55,410 nt of DNA from Rhypophila decipiens (Eukaryota; Ascomycota; Sordariomycetes; Sordariales; Naviculisporaceae): assembly GCA_033297075.1 (NCBI GenBank), contig MU858272.1:1-55410 (forward strand). The letters run 5' to 3'. Position numbers and translations under genes: made by a program. How positions within the stretch are numbered: the first letter of the stretch is position 1; every line of letters begins with the position of its first letter. The notes beneath the pieces were generated by a model, which had not been told where the DNA came from, made no database searches, and was given only the letters and a program-made list of their open reading frames with translations. Of this stretch, positions 45,565 through 55,410 are shown one piece after another.

Positions 45565-46763
45565 CCTCTGGCAATTACAGGATAGAGGCTGTGCTATGGT
45601 GGTTCAGACGGCGAGGCAATCAGATGGTATCGGCAAATTGTCAGGTGGTTTGGAGAGTCGAATGCTGAGGCTGATGAATTTGGGTGAGATCACCAACGGA
45701 AGTGGTTAATCCCGCCTGATATAAGTTGGTCACAGTTTCCTTGGGTCCTGTGTCGAAGAAGGGAGGAATTAGCTGGAAAGAGCGGGACATTATGAGCTGA
45801 CACTCAAAGAAGGACTGAAGGAGGATGCTGGAACATGGCGAGGACACCTTGCGCATTTCATTTATCTCAACATCCTCAAGAACAAAGTCACAAAATTAGG
45901 TTTCATTGTGCACCTTCCTGGGGATGAGGTCGCAATGAAAGATTTCAAGTCAGATAAAGAATTGGAGCTCGGTGCCTTCTGGGAGGTTTCGGTGCCTGGT
46001 CCGCAGTTGCAGCATCACACACATCCAGGCCTTTTGCAAACTACAGTTCATCGGTATGTGACTCTCGCCGATGCAGTCATTTGAAGTTAAATTCGGCGGT
46101 GACATATTAGTTTTTGTGTTATACTTTCTCCTGACGTTAATGTCTAGCCCCACTGTTGTTTTAACTTTTCTTTTCCAGCCACTACGAAACGCACCAAAAG
46201 GCGGTCTTGCAAGAAAATAATATGGTAAAGAACAGCATCATCCATGCCACACCCAGAAAGCTTTACAGTACTGCTATCATAAATGATTTCCTTCATGTTG
46301 CATTCACATCCTTTGTGAGCATACCGTTATTACCTGATAGGAGTCTAGGAGCAGTTATTCACAGAAATGCACGACCAGTCCGAAATAAATCATTTCAAGA
46401 ACCAAGTCCGACGCAGGAACCTCTCAGTCCTTGGAGATTGCCAGCTCAAACGAGGAAGGCTCGACAGTTTCTGTAGCGCGAGTTGTGGGCTACAAGGGTC
46501 TGCCAGCCAATCATGCGCACCTGTGGGTCCTGGAGCCTGGTGGCTGCCTGGCCTGCCTGGACTTTGCGGATCCTCTGTGACTGTTTCTGGTGCAACTCGG
46601 GTCCAACATTGTCGTTAAAAAGAATCAATTCTCCTCGCCAGAATAACCTCAAGCTTTTCTTTCATTTTCCTTTACTCCATCAGTTGACCATCCACGATTC
46701 AAATCCCTCCATCCTCCGTCCCACCACCACTCTACAACAAAACACACCCAATTGGAAAGGGCG
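45565..46763. other. Intergenic, upstream region of gag-like gene and AAA gene
   Basis: No gene is supported. The 100 bases before 46764 are C/A-rich with CCACCACC and ACAACAAAACACACC, the texture of a fungal 5' leader. Confidence 0.5.
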
Positions 46764-49038
46764 ATGGCTCGTACAAAGCAGACTGCTCGAAAGAGTACTG
46801 GTGGCCCTGGCCCTATGCTTGAAAGGTCCATCAGCTCCCAGGGCGCCCCGTCCGACCAGCCCGTCGCCAAGAGGGCCAAGACCTCCCCCACAGAAGAATC
46901 AAAGGACACGGCCGACAGCCAACCCTCTCGCATCTCAGGCATCCGCAACCTCTACAACCACTCGGTCGACCGCAACCCACAATTCGCCAAGTGGTCCGAG
47001 TTCCAGGACCTGATCCTTGAGGAAAAGCACCTCAAGCAGCGAGGTCTCGCCTACCCCCTGATCCAGCGCTTCTCCAAGAACGTCAGCGAGGACGGCGAAC
47101 AGGTCTCATGGAGCACCCACTCCATCGAGATCCAGTCGCCTCATCTCAAGGCCATCTTTGACAAGGTCTTTGTCGGCTACCCCGGCTGGTACCCCGATGC
47201 TGCTCCCTATACCTTCGTCCCGCCCTTCAAGCCCCTTGTTCACCGGTGGGATATTATTCTCGAGGCGTTCAAGGCTGCCGAAGAGGGAGGTGATGAGTCT
47301 GTCAAGGATGATATCGCTCTGACGAGACAGATTCTCGACCCGCTGCTCAGCACACACCTCTCGGCGATCAACAAGGCACGCGAGACGTTGGTCGTTTCTC
47401 ACGAGTCGCTGTGGCTGTTGCTCGCGCCGGGAAGCATCATGGTGTCCTCGGAGGCCGGCAATACTTGCGCGATGCGTCTTCTCAACGTGTCTTACACACC
47501 ACCCAACCCGCGCTGCGGTATCCCAGCGGTCTGGGACCTGCTTCTTGGCCAGTATGACTGGAATGGCAGCTACTGCGGTCTGCGTGGCGTGAGCAAGCAG
47601 ATTCACGAGTACAAGGAAGACACGCTGGTCACCAAGTTTGACGTCTACCCGCTCGAGTTTGCGCCCGGAGGAGAGAAGATTGAGCAGGAGCTGTTGGCCA
47701 GGGGACAAAATTGGGCGGATCTCAGAGGCATGCATGTGAAGCACTGCATCGGGAAGAAGTATGTCAAGGTTGTTGGCCCAGATGGAAGGATGGTGGAGAT
47801 TGCTAAGCCCGTAAGTTCATTTCGCTTCTGCTTTGTTATTCATCAATCATTCGAAACGGAATACTAACATACCTTCATTTCAGATCTCCGGTCGCGTCAT
47901 TGTCGACTCGTGGGGCTACTTTAAGGGCCAGAACCAGGTCATTCCCAAGCTGTCGCGCAACACGCTCAAGATCGAGGATAACGATGAGGAAGATGGACAT
48001 GAAGACGACGAGGATAACGATGAGGACGACGAGAACGAAGACGACGAGGACAATGACAACGACGAAGACATGCAGGATCAAGATACGCCCGCCACTTCCT
48101 CGACTGCTTCTTCTGTCATCAAGGACGAAGCCAAGCGCAACGAAGAGTTGAACACTCTCACAGCCGATGAGTTTATTCTGACCCCGCCTCGTGTCCGGGG
48201 CTTTGATCTCCGCACCAAGGAGTGGTGTCTCTTTGACGTCAACGACCTGTCCGAGCCCCACTGGGATCCTACGCCCTACGAGAAGCTCGTCCTCCCCGGC
48301 GGGATCAAGGAAAAGGAGCTGATTCTTGGATTCTCGTCCCATCGCGCCTCGTCCAACTCTCGCGCGTCCAAGTTTGACGATTTCGTCGCCCAAAAGGGCA
48401 AGGGCATCATCATCCTCTTGTGTGGTCCGCCAGGCGTGGGCAAGACACTTACGGCCGAGGCGGTCGCTGAGAAGTCGCACACGCCGCTTTACGTCCTCAG
48501 CGCCAGCGACTTGGGCACGAACCCTGCCAAGGTGGACAGTGCCCTGACCGAGGCGCTCGAGTGCTGTCAGATGTGGAACGCCGCCCTGTTGCTCGACGAA
48601 GCCGATGTCTTTTTGGAGAGCCGGAGCGCGGCTAGTCTGGACCGCAACGAGCTGGTGTCGATCTTTCTCAGACGGTTGGAGTACTACCAGGGCCTGATGT
48701 TCCTCACTACGAATCGTCTGAGCGCTATCGACGCGGCGTTCAAGAGCCGGCTGGACTTGATCCTGCCGTATCATGATCTGACCGAGGACTCGCGACGCGA
48801 TGTCTGGAAGAATTTCATTGGGAATCTACCTGCTGATGCGGCCAGCTTTGAGGACAAGGACTTTGACGAGCTTGCCAAGACCGAGATGAATGGGCGCGAG
48901 ATCAAGAATTGTATCAAGACCTCGCTTGTTCTGGTCAAGGGTGATGACGGGAAGCTTGGCATGGAGCATCTGAGGGTTGTCCTGGATATTCGCAAAAGAA
49001 TTGTTGCTGTCGAGAAGGGATTTGGAGGCTATGATTGA
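46764..49038 (+). CDS. DUF7025-AAA ATPase with histone H3-identical N-terminus
   Basis: Exons 46764-47810 and 47884-49038 give 757 residues or, by codon count of the two exons (349 + 384), 733; the latter is what the coordinates support. The first ATG in frame gives MARTKQTARKSTGG, the first 14 residues of histone H3, then PGPMLERS where H3 has KAPRKQ. A DUF7025-type region follows (WSEFQDLILEEKHLKQRGLA to KYVKVVGPDGRMVEIAKP). After the intron come a long Asp/Glu tract (about residues 380-417) and one AAA domain: Walker A CGPPGVGKT near 529-537, Walker B ALLLDEADVFLE near 583-594, sensor TTNR and a RLD arginine region. This family is widespread in filamentous fungi and uncharacterised, and the H3-like start is not part of it as I know it. 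The upstream in-frame TTG at 46752 is not taken as a start. Removal of Met would expose the free Ala of the H3 tail. A nuclear, chromatin-linked role is inference. Confidence 0.9.
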
Positions 49039-49732
49039 TCACTATCCCTGATCTGGTTTCATTTTGTTGTGTGTTAATTTGGTTGCCCTTGTAGGTGGTG
49101 TTGTCCTCATTTCTCCTCTTTTGTTTGCAAGTAAACAGGAATGTGGACAGGAGAACAGCTGCGTCAGTAGTTTGGTCTTTTCTACCGCTTTAGAAATCGA
49201 ATCATGTCTCTAGCATTGACTAGTCAGTGAACAAAAGACTAGAAGTGTTGCATCTATTTTAACAAGTGTCTGTTCCTCTGAGTCGCTACTTATCTCAAAC
49301 TGCTGGAACACCGAGCCGGCGAATAAGCTAGATGATCCGGCCCGGTAGTCTCGGGGCCTCCGTGAGGGACCCCCGACTGGCAAGTCGGAATTCCGTGACG
49401 ACAAAGTCGTCTTATACGCTCCTTTTCCCTGTTTTCTTTTCTCTTTCTTGTTAGACAGACTTTATAGAACAATTAGATCACCAGTTACCTTGGCCAAAAA
49501 AGCTGCGGTAATTAGATCTTATAGTTCCTTAGTCCCTTAATCTTACTTACTTTTGCCATTGGCGTACCAACACAAACACACAAGTGTTCTACATATCCTC
49601 TTATCATCCGGTGGTTTTCATCCAACACCCAAGTCATACGCGAGAACTTCTTTTTTCCCCACAAATACGCCAAAAGAAAAACCAAAGTGTCGGTCTACAT
49701 CTAGCTCATTAAGAATCTCACTGAGAGCGAAA
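49039..49732. other. Intergenic between convergent genes
   Basis: This holds the 3' regions of the AAA gene and the But2-like gene. Nothing else was recognised. Confidence 0.5.
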
Positions 49733-50329
49733 TCAGCAATCATAAGTCATACTCAACCCGACTCCCCCGCCCTCGACAAACTCTACACCAGTCCCGTCCG
49801 CCGCGCTCGCGACCTCCAAGCCAAAACACATTTGGTCGCGACAAGCAAAACTATTAATCGTCACTTTTGACACACCCTCTGTGAAAACCGTCGTGCCGAC
49901 GAGATCCCCCGCCGCAGGACCATCAAGTGCATACACGTTGATTTGGGCCCCTCCTGTGACAGAACATCCGTCCGGGAGGGAGAGCATCAGGGAGCAAGGG
50001 CCTACTGCGCCGGAGGGGATTGTGAAGCCGAGTTGTACTTGGGCGGGTTGGGTGGTGGAGAGGGAGATTTGGTAGGGGGTTGGTTGGTCTGGTTGGTTTG
50101 GGGTTCGGAGTTGGGGGTATTGCTGGCCTGAGCAGGTCCGTTCTTTTAGGATGTGAGGGGGGCGGCGTTGGGAATGGGTGTTGGCCCTGAGGTTTGGTGA
50201 TGTGTTGGTTGTTGGGGCCGCTGTGGTGGTGGTGGTGAGGAATAAGGTTGCGGTTGTGAGTAGGGTGATGGTTTGGTTGAGGGTTTTGTTGTTGTTGTGT
50301 CTTTGGAATTTGGTGTCGTTGAGATGCAT
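49733..50329 (-). CDS. Secreted But2-like C-terminal domain protein
   Basis: A single exon from the ATG at 50329 encodes 198 residues. A hydrophobic, Thr-rich leader (about 18-40: TITLLTTATLFLTTTTTAAP) looks like a signal peptide preceded by a polar stretch. Then come a Pro/Gln-rich linker and a C-terminal beta-rich domain with paired Cys (GPCSLMLSLPDGCSVTGGAQ, INVYALDG, FACRDQMCFGLEVAS, MTYDC). This is the pattern of the fungal 'ubiquitin 3 binding protein But2 C-terminal' family of extracellular proteins. No enzymatic motif is visible, and a cell-wall or effector role is only inference. Confidence 0.65.
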   Translation of the reverse strand: MHLNDTKFQRHNNNKTLNQTITLLTTATLFLTTTTTAAPTTNTSPNLRANTHSQRRPPHILKERTCSGQQYPQLRTPNQPDQPTPYQISLSTTQPAQVQLGFTIPSGAVGPCSLMLSLPDGCSVTGGAQINVYALDGPAAGDLVGTTVFTEGVSKVTINSFACRDQMCFGLEVASAADGTGVEFVEGGGVGLSMTYDC

Positions 50330-52736
50330 CGTGGCTTGGGTATGGTTGGTGAGATTGAACTGAGAATAAAGTGCTTATGGTGGCTGAGGCGCTTTTAAGC
50401 TTAGATCGGGAGGATTGGGGATGGGAAAGCTGACTTGAGGGCTGACGGATAATTATTTGATCCTTGTATATATGTGGTTTGGTGATCCTGGGTAGACGAT
50501 TTATATGTTGATGTTGTTGGAGTCCGGAAACGATGGAACTCAGTGAGTGGCGACTGCGGTGAGATGACCAACAACAGAGCTGCAGGTCCGCTTTTCATGA
50601 TCTGACAGATAGAAAAGAGAAACAACCGTATCTTGGTAAGCAAGAAACCGGAAATCCAACTCGGTCGACCCAAACACGCGAAGACGTGCATTAGATGCGT
50701 AGACATACTCGAACTCGGGTGGAGAGTCATGGTGGCGAACGCGGGAGGCTGCATGTACATTGTCCTTGGAAATTGGGTTGTTTTGCTGTCTAGGTACTCA
50801 ATCTGCTTCAGGAAGACAATATCACGATCATATCCTTGCCGAGGGAAATTTTCATGATGCAAGAGAAGCAAAAGACGAATGTTTTAATTGCATATCTTGC
50901 ACCACTAAAACTGGCTTCCAGCTTTTGTTCATGGGAGCAATGCAGACTACCAAAGTGGCCCCAACTATGCAGATATAATGGTCTTTCCATGACGTCTTTG
51001 CTCGTACGATCAATATTGTAACCAACGCGAGATAAGCCTCTTCTTATACGAATCATCTAGCTCTAGGGCTCTGGAAACCCTTCAACTGCGACCTTTTCAG
51101 TGCCTGTATACTGAGGGTGACTTGACCTTGATTCTCATTATTGTACGGAGTATCTCAGCTTTCTTTCACTTTCATTTTCATGCAGAGGAACGAGACCGCA
51201 GAGACCAAGATGCTTACCTATTTTACCTCGTCAAATGACATGGATGCTGGGATGCCCTCATCAGCAACAAGCAGAGGTGACCGACAGCAGACTGTGAGAA
51301 CCCTCCAACATTATCCACGGGGCATTCTGAAGCTGAGGAAGGTTTGGGGAGCATCCGGGACTTTCTCGTAGAGCTGCCGCCTGACTTGAGTCTTGCAGTC
51401 CACGAAAAACCGTTTTGAAGGGGCTGCAGGAAGATCGACATCTGGGACATTTCAGTTGCTTCGAGACTCGAATGAGGTTCAGTCACCGACGGTAAAGTTT
51501 GGACGACGCAAAAAAGGGAAGAAAAGAAAATAGAATGCACCGCCCAAAAGCTAGACCGTTTTGGGTAAGGCACGCTCTGTTGTCAAATGAAAGGTCCCAC
51601 AAGCGCGGGACCCTTGGCAAATCATGAACTAGCGCGTGCTTCAGAAAATCCCCGAACCCAGCAAGAACACCCAAAAACGCCGGTGCTCTATGGTGCTCCT
51701 GTGGAGCGCCACTGCCTCGTCGGGTGAAAACTCCGAACCTAGAATGCCGGGCCGTGCTTTCCTCCTCGACTCGAAGCCGGATGTCATCTGAAAATTGGCC
51801 CGATTTGCTGGGCTGTGGCTTCCCAGCGCGAATCTCTGATCTCCCCACTTCTGCCACAATGCTTCATCTCAATCATTCCCGATCCTTTGTCCCTCGTCTG
51901 ATCCAGTTCCACAACACTGCCAAGCCCTGCGCCTCCAAGATCAACAAGAGCAATTTCACTCATGATGTTCCAGTTGACAAGAAGGTCAGCGTTGTCAATG
52001 TCTCCTTCGTTTGGCAGTGCTTTGTTCAACTTTATCGTTTCCAAGTTCCCTCATAGCGATCAACACCACCACCAGATGTCTAATACCCAAGTCTTGCTTG
52101 CAACGTCTGGCATTAGCTGATTACCCGAAGTAGCTTCGAAACGGTCGAAGACTCGTTATCCGGGGGTTACTCGACGACCACGCATCAATCGTTTGGTGCT
52201 TTTCGCCGTGTTCGTCCTCCTCATCACAAGAGCCAAGAGAAGCGGGAAGAACGGTTGTCATCATGCAGCCAAGGGTCGTGGTTCCTGAGACAAGAGTAGC
52301 TTGGCCCAATTGGGACCTAGTTAGGGCTGAGTGTTCTTGGCCTTTGTCTGTGGTTTTGGGCTCCCTTTCCCGAACAGGCAAAGCTGGTCACCTTGGAGTG
52401 AGGCTGACATCCATGTTCTCTCCGGAGTTTGCTTCCACTAACTCGTAGCTCCTCCTATTTTCGGAATCCCAGGATCGGAGCTCTCAACCCCTGAGACCCA
52501 GACCTTGCCTCAATGCCCCAGCTTCACGGATTGTCCCTGCCTGCCAGCCCTAAACTCCGTGGGATGCTGAGCTCCCTCCAGATCAATGGGCCATATAAGG
52601 ACTCTGCCCAACCTCATTGTTATCCGGTTTATTCATCGTCGCTCGGCATCCAACACCATTCATTCAATCTTTTCTCTGCAGTCTGCTTCCCGTTTCATTT
52701 CATACTCTTTCCCCTTTGTCAGCACCAGTCTTCAAG
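50330..52736. other. Intergenic, no firmly supported gene
   Basis: Open frames at 50401-50871 (minus) and 51859-52056 (plus) have no family features. The second begins MLHLNHSRSFVPRLIQF, which resembles a mitochondrial presequence and ends at a possible GTCAGC donor, but no continuing exon could be drawn. The last 150 bases form the leader of the M13 gene. Confidence 0.4.
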
Positions 52737-54928
52737 ATGGGCCAGTCCAGTTCAACCGAGAACGGAGTTTGCTCGAAACCAGCATGTGTCCATGCTGCTT
52801 CCAACATGATGCAGAACATGGCCCATAACTGGGAGCAGCTGAATCCATGCACAGACTTTTATGAAATGGCTTGTGGTGGTTTTCGCGAAAGAATGGGGAC
52901 GGATCTCGCTCGTGTGGGCGAAAACATAATCCAGAAACATGTCAACAGCATAATACGTGAAGTCATCGAGGCGCCGTACCAGGAAGCAGTCGAATACCAC
53001 GACATCATGATCCGCAACAACATCGACGAGCAAAACCACCGCATGCTACAGCGCGACTACCAGTCGTGCATGAACACCGAAGCCAGGGAAAAGGCCGGAC
53101 GAGCCCCGCTCCTCAAAGTCCTGGACGAGTTGGCTGAGGTCTGGCCCCTCAACCTTGACGAGGTTGACGATACAACCTCTTTCAGCGATTCCGATCGACA
53201 ACACCTGCAGAACGCCATCATCTTCTTAGAAAAGCTGGGAATCTCCTCGTTTAGGACTATCAGTGACGAACAATCGGGTCGACTACAGGTCACGTTTCCA
53301 AACCCCTTGGATCCCGTTGTCCCTTTCCATACCGTCGGCTACCCAAAACCACTTCTCAAGGACCCGAGCAAGGCCAAAGACGACGCTGCAAAAATCAACA
53401 AGCTTTTCGTCGCAGGATTCTTTCCAGGTGGAAGAAATATGTCCGAGTCACAAGCCGAATCCCTTGCAAAAGAGGTCGTTGCATTTGACAATGAGATATC
53501 AAGCCGTGTGACTGTTGGCAAGACGGAGGCTGGGGCGAGGCTGCAAGCAAATCCTGAACTGGGGATTATGGTAAGTCTAAGTCCTCCAACGTCTCCGTCA
53601 TCATCAGGCTAACAACACCAAAGGCCGACATAGAGGTACTCTCCTTCGACGAACTGGCTGATCTGGCCCCGACGCTCGGACTTGACAAAGTCCTCACCTT
53701 CTTCAGCCCAGTTGATTCAACCCCGGATTCCATCCTGGTTAACGAGCCGAGTGTTTTTTCGAATGTGTCGGCACTTGTGGAGTCCACGCCAAAAGTTGTT
53801 ATCCAGGGCTGGATGATTGCCAAGATCGTTTTCGAGTTTGCCGACGAAGTTACGGACGACACTCTGGCCGAGATATTTCCTCCGAACAGCCTCAAGCTTT
53901 TTGAGAAGTGTCTGTCGCATACTGACGAGACTCTGCGATGGATCATGGATCGCTATTTCGTCTCGGCCACCTACACCGATGCCATGAGAGAACTTGTCGC
54001 AAAGATGACCACCAACGTCCAGAGTGCCATTGTAAAGCGTTTCTCTGAGCTCGACTGGATGAGTGATGAGGTAAAAGCAAAGTCAGTCGAAAAGGCCCAG
54101 AAGATGTTGCACGAGATTGGCTTCCCTACCGAGAATCCCGACCTTCGCTCGCCCAACTCGCTAGCCGCCTACTACCAGGATCTAAATATTACCGACGATT
54201 ACTTCTCCAACGTTCTCGCCGGCCGTCTCAACAACCTCCGGACCGCGTACGACGCCATCGGCAAGCCCTATGTCCGCGATCGATGGCTCACGTCCGCTCA
54301 CGAATACGGTGCCACCTATTATGCTGGCTCGAATACAATTTTTATCAACGCCGGATTCGCACAGACCCCAATATTTCATTCCGATCTGCCCTCATACACC
54401 CTCTATGGTGGCCTGGGAGTCGTGATCGGACATGAGATCACCCACGGGTTCGACACCACTGGGAAAGCGTTCGACGAGAGGGGGGCATTGAGAAATTGGT
54501 GGGACAACTCAAGCGCTACTGCTTATGAAGAAAAGGCTGAATGCTTTGTCGATCAATTTGACAAGTTTCAAGTCCCCATTCCGGGCGATAAAGTCGCCAA
54601 CGTCAGTGGTCTAAAGACCCTTGGCGAGAACATCGCCGATGCTGGGGGTTTAAGTGCGTCCTTCAAGGCTTGGAAAGCACTCAGCGATGGCGAGAAGGAC
54701 AGCAAGAACCTTCCGGGACTGGAGAACTTTACCCATGAGCAGCTCTTCTTCTTGTCTTGGGCCAACAGCTGGTGTGCTGTGATTGACCCGGAGACAAGTG
54801 AGCAAATCCTCCTCGGTGATAATCATGCTCCTGATAGGTATCGCATTATCGGTGGCGTGCAAAACTCGCGGGAGTTCAAGGAGACCTGGAACTGCCCTGT
54901 CAAGGAGCCCACCTGTGAGCTGTTCTAG
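52737..54928 (+). CDS. M13-family zinc metallopeptidase (neprilysin-like)
   Basis: Exons 52737-53570 and 53624-54928 (intron with GTAAGT donor and GGCTAAC branch) give 730 residues at most; the coordinates give 712. The enzyme cleaves peptides with a single zinc. HEITH (IGHEITHGFD, about 548-552) supplies two His ligands and the catalytic Glu, and GENIADAGG (E about 613, D about 617) supplies the third ligand. NTIFINAGFAQ stands for the substrate-binding NAFY segment. The N-terminal lobe starts with CVHAASNMM, NPCTDFYEMACGGF, the usual M13 opening. Unlike mammalian neprilysin there is no membrane anchor or signal peptide. The protein begins MGQSSSTENG, which fits an N-myristoylation site. The start is the first ATG in frame; the open frame upstream has only TTG. 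Confidence 0.9.
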
Positions 54929-55410
54929 ACTATCACTTGTGCAGGGTTTTCTTTCTCTCTCTCGTCTCTTTTTTCCCATTTGTCCGTCGTGGAAGGCGCG
55001 GTCATGGTAATTCCAGCAAATATTGGGTTTTATCTCTCGGTTTTTATTTGTAAGTATAATCTTGGTTATTAGTACACATTGGTTGAGGCGTTATTGTAGG
55101 GTGTTGGTATGAGCATATTAGACTGGCTAGACGATTTAAGGACTTGGTTCCGTTGTGGGTTTCAGTTTTGTCACGTATTATCTAAAGTAACTGTTTTGTC
55201 AAGACTTCAACTCTGAGATGGCTTCTTGTAGGTCGGCTTCCTCCCACAAAGATACGAGACGTGATTGGTGGGTAGTGGGTACTAATAACGAAGCTACCAA
55301 ATGCCCAAGGTACTCTGTGCAGGATTCATGTCAGCGAGTGACCCTGCGGGGGGGGGGGGGGGGGCGCCCGCGCCGGGGGCGGGGGGGGGGGGGGGGGGGG
55401 GGGGGGGGGC
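54929..55410. other. 3' region ending in low-quality poly-G
   Basis: After the M13 stop the sequence is ordinary non-coding DNA until about 55345. From 55346 to the end it is almost wholly G with a short GC insert, which resembles a poly-G sequencing or contig-end artefact and not genomic sequence. Confidence 0.75.

Noticed and set aside
47875..48774. 299-residue antisense frame opposite the AAA gene
   Set aside because: Shadow of the GC-biased third codon positions and the acidic tract of the real gene.
50401..50871. 156-residue open frame on the minus strand
   Set aside because: Low-complexity composition, no signal peptide or domain, no splice context.
51859..52056. Possible small mitochondrial-type protein (MLHLNHSRSF start)
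   Set aside because: Only one short exon can be drawn and no continuing exon was found, so it is left unannotated.

Overview
The window is nuclear DNA of a filamentous ascomycete (Pezizomycotina). The evidence is short GT-AG introns (about 45-190 bp) with CTAAC/CTGAC-type branch sites, intron-bearing nuclear tRNAs, and gene families typical of this group: NACHT and HET proteins, Clr5-ankyrin, DUF6594, DUF7025-AAA and fungal M13 peptidase. The species cannot be named. All exon joins were worked out by hand from reading frame, splice sites and family motifs. The joins given for the SNF2, GST, Clr5, DUF6594, retropepsin-zinc finger, AAA and M13 genes all give whole codon numbers.

Region 1 (1-10.1 kb): a NACHT-type STAND gene (minus, runs off the left edge) lies head-to-head with a 12-exon SNF2/Rad5-like helicase carrying a RING-like insert. 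A small three-exon membrane protein follows after about 1.8 kb. Region 2 (10.1-24.4 kb) is gene-poor. It holds hAT-like and TA-flanked MITEs, tandem repeats, two diverged copies of one small cysteine-containing protein gene, one or two orphan ORFs, an AT-rich relic-like stretch and a degenerate-looking tRNA-Gln. Region 3 (24.4-33.6 kb): a HET-domain gene broken by one in-frame TGA, an unrecognised 379-residue gene, a secreted glycosylated thioredoxin-reductase-like flavoprotein, a Ure2-like glutathione S-transferase, and three tRNAs with introns (Leu-AAG, Leu-TAG, Asp-GTC). Region 4 (33.6-46 kb): a Clr5-ankyrin protein, a DUF6594 membrane protein with a hAT-like MITE abutting its stop codon, a gene with two retropepsin-like domains and a C2H2 finger, and a solitary copia-type gag-like gene beside it. 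Region 5 (46-55.4 kb): a DUF7025-AAA ATPase whose first 14 residues are those of histone H3, a secreted But2-like protein, and an M13 metallopeptidase with a myristoylation-type N-terminus. The last ~70 bases are poly-G and look like a sequencing or assembly artefact.

There is no single metabolic cluster. The window reads as accessory-rich chromosome, with innate-recognition and incompatibility genes, chromatin and repair helicases, redox detoxification and retroelement-derived genes interspersed with MITEs. The most unusual item is the AAA ATPase at 46764, which begins with an exact histone H3 tail and later carries a long acidic tract.
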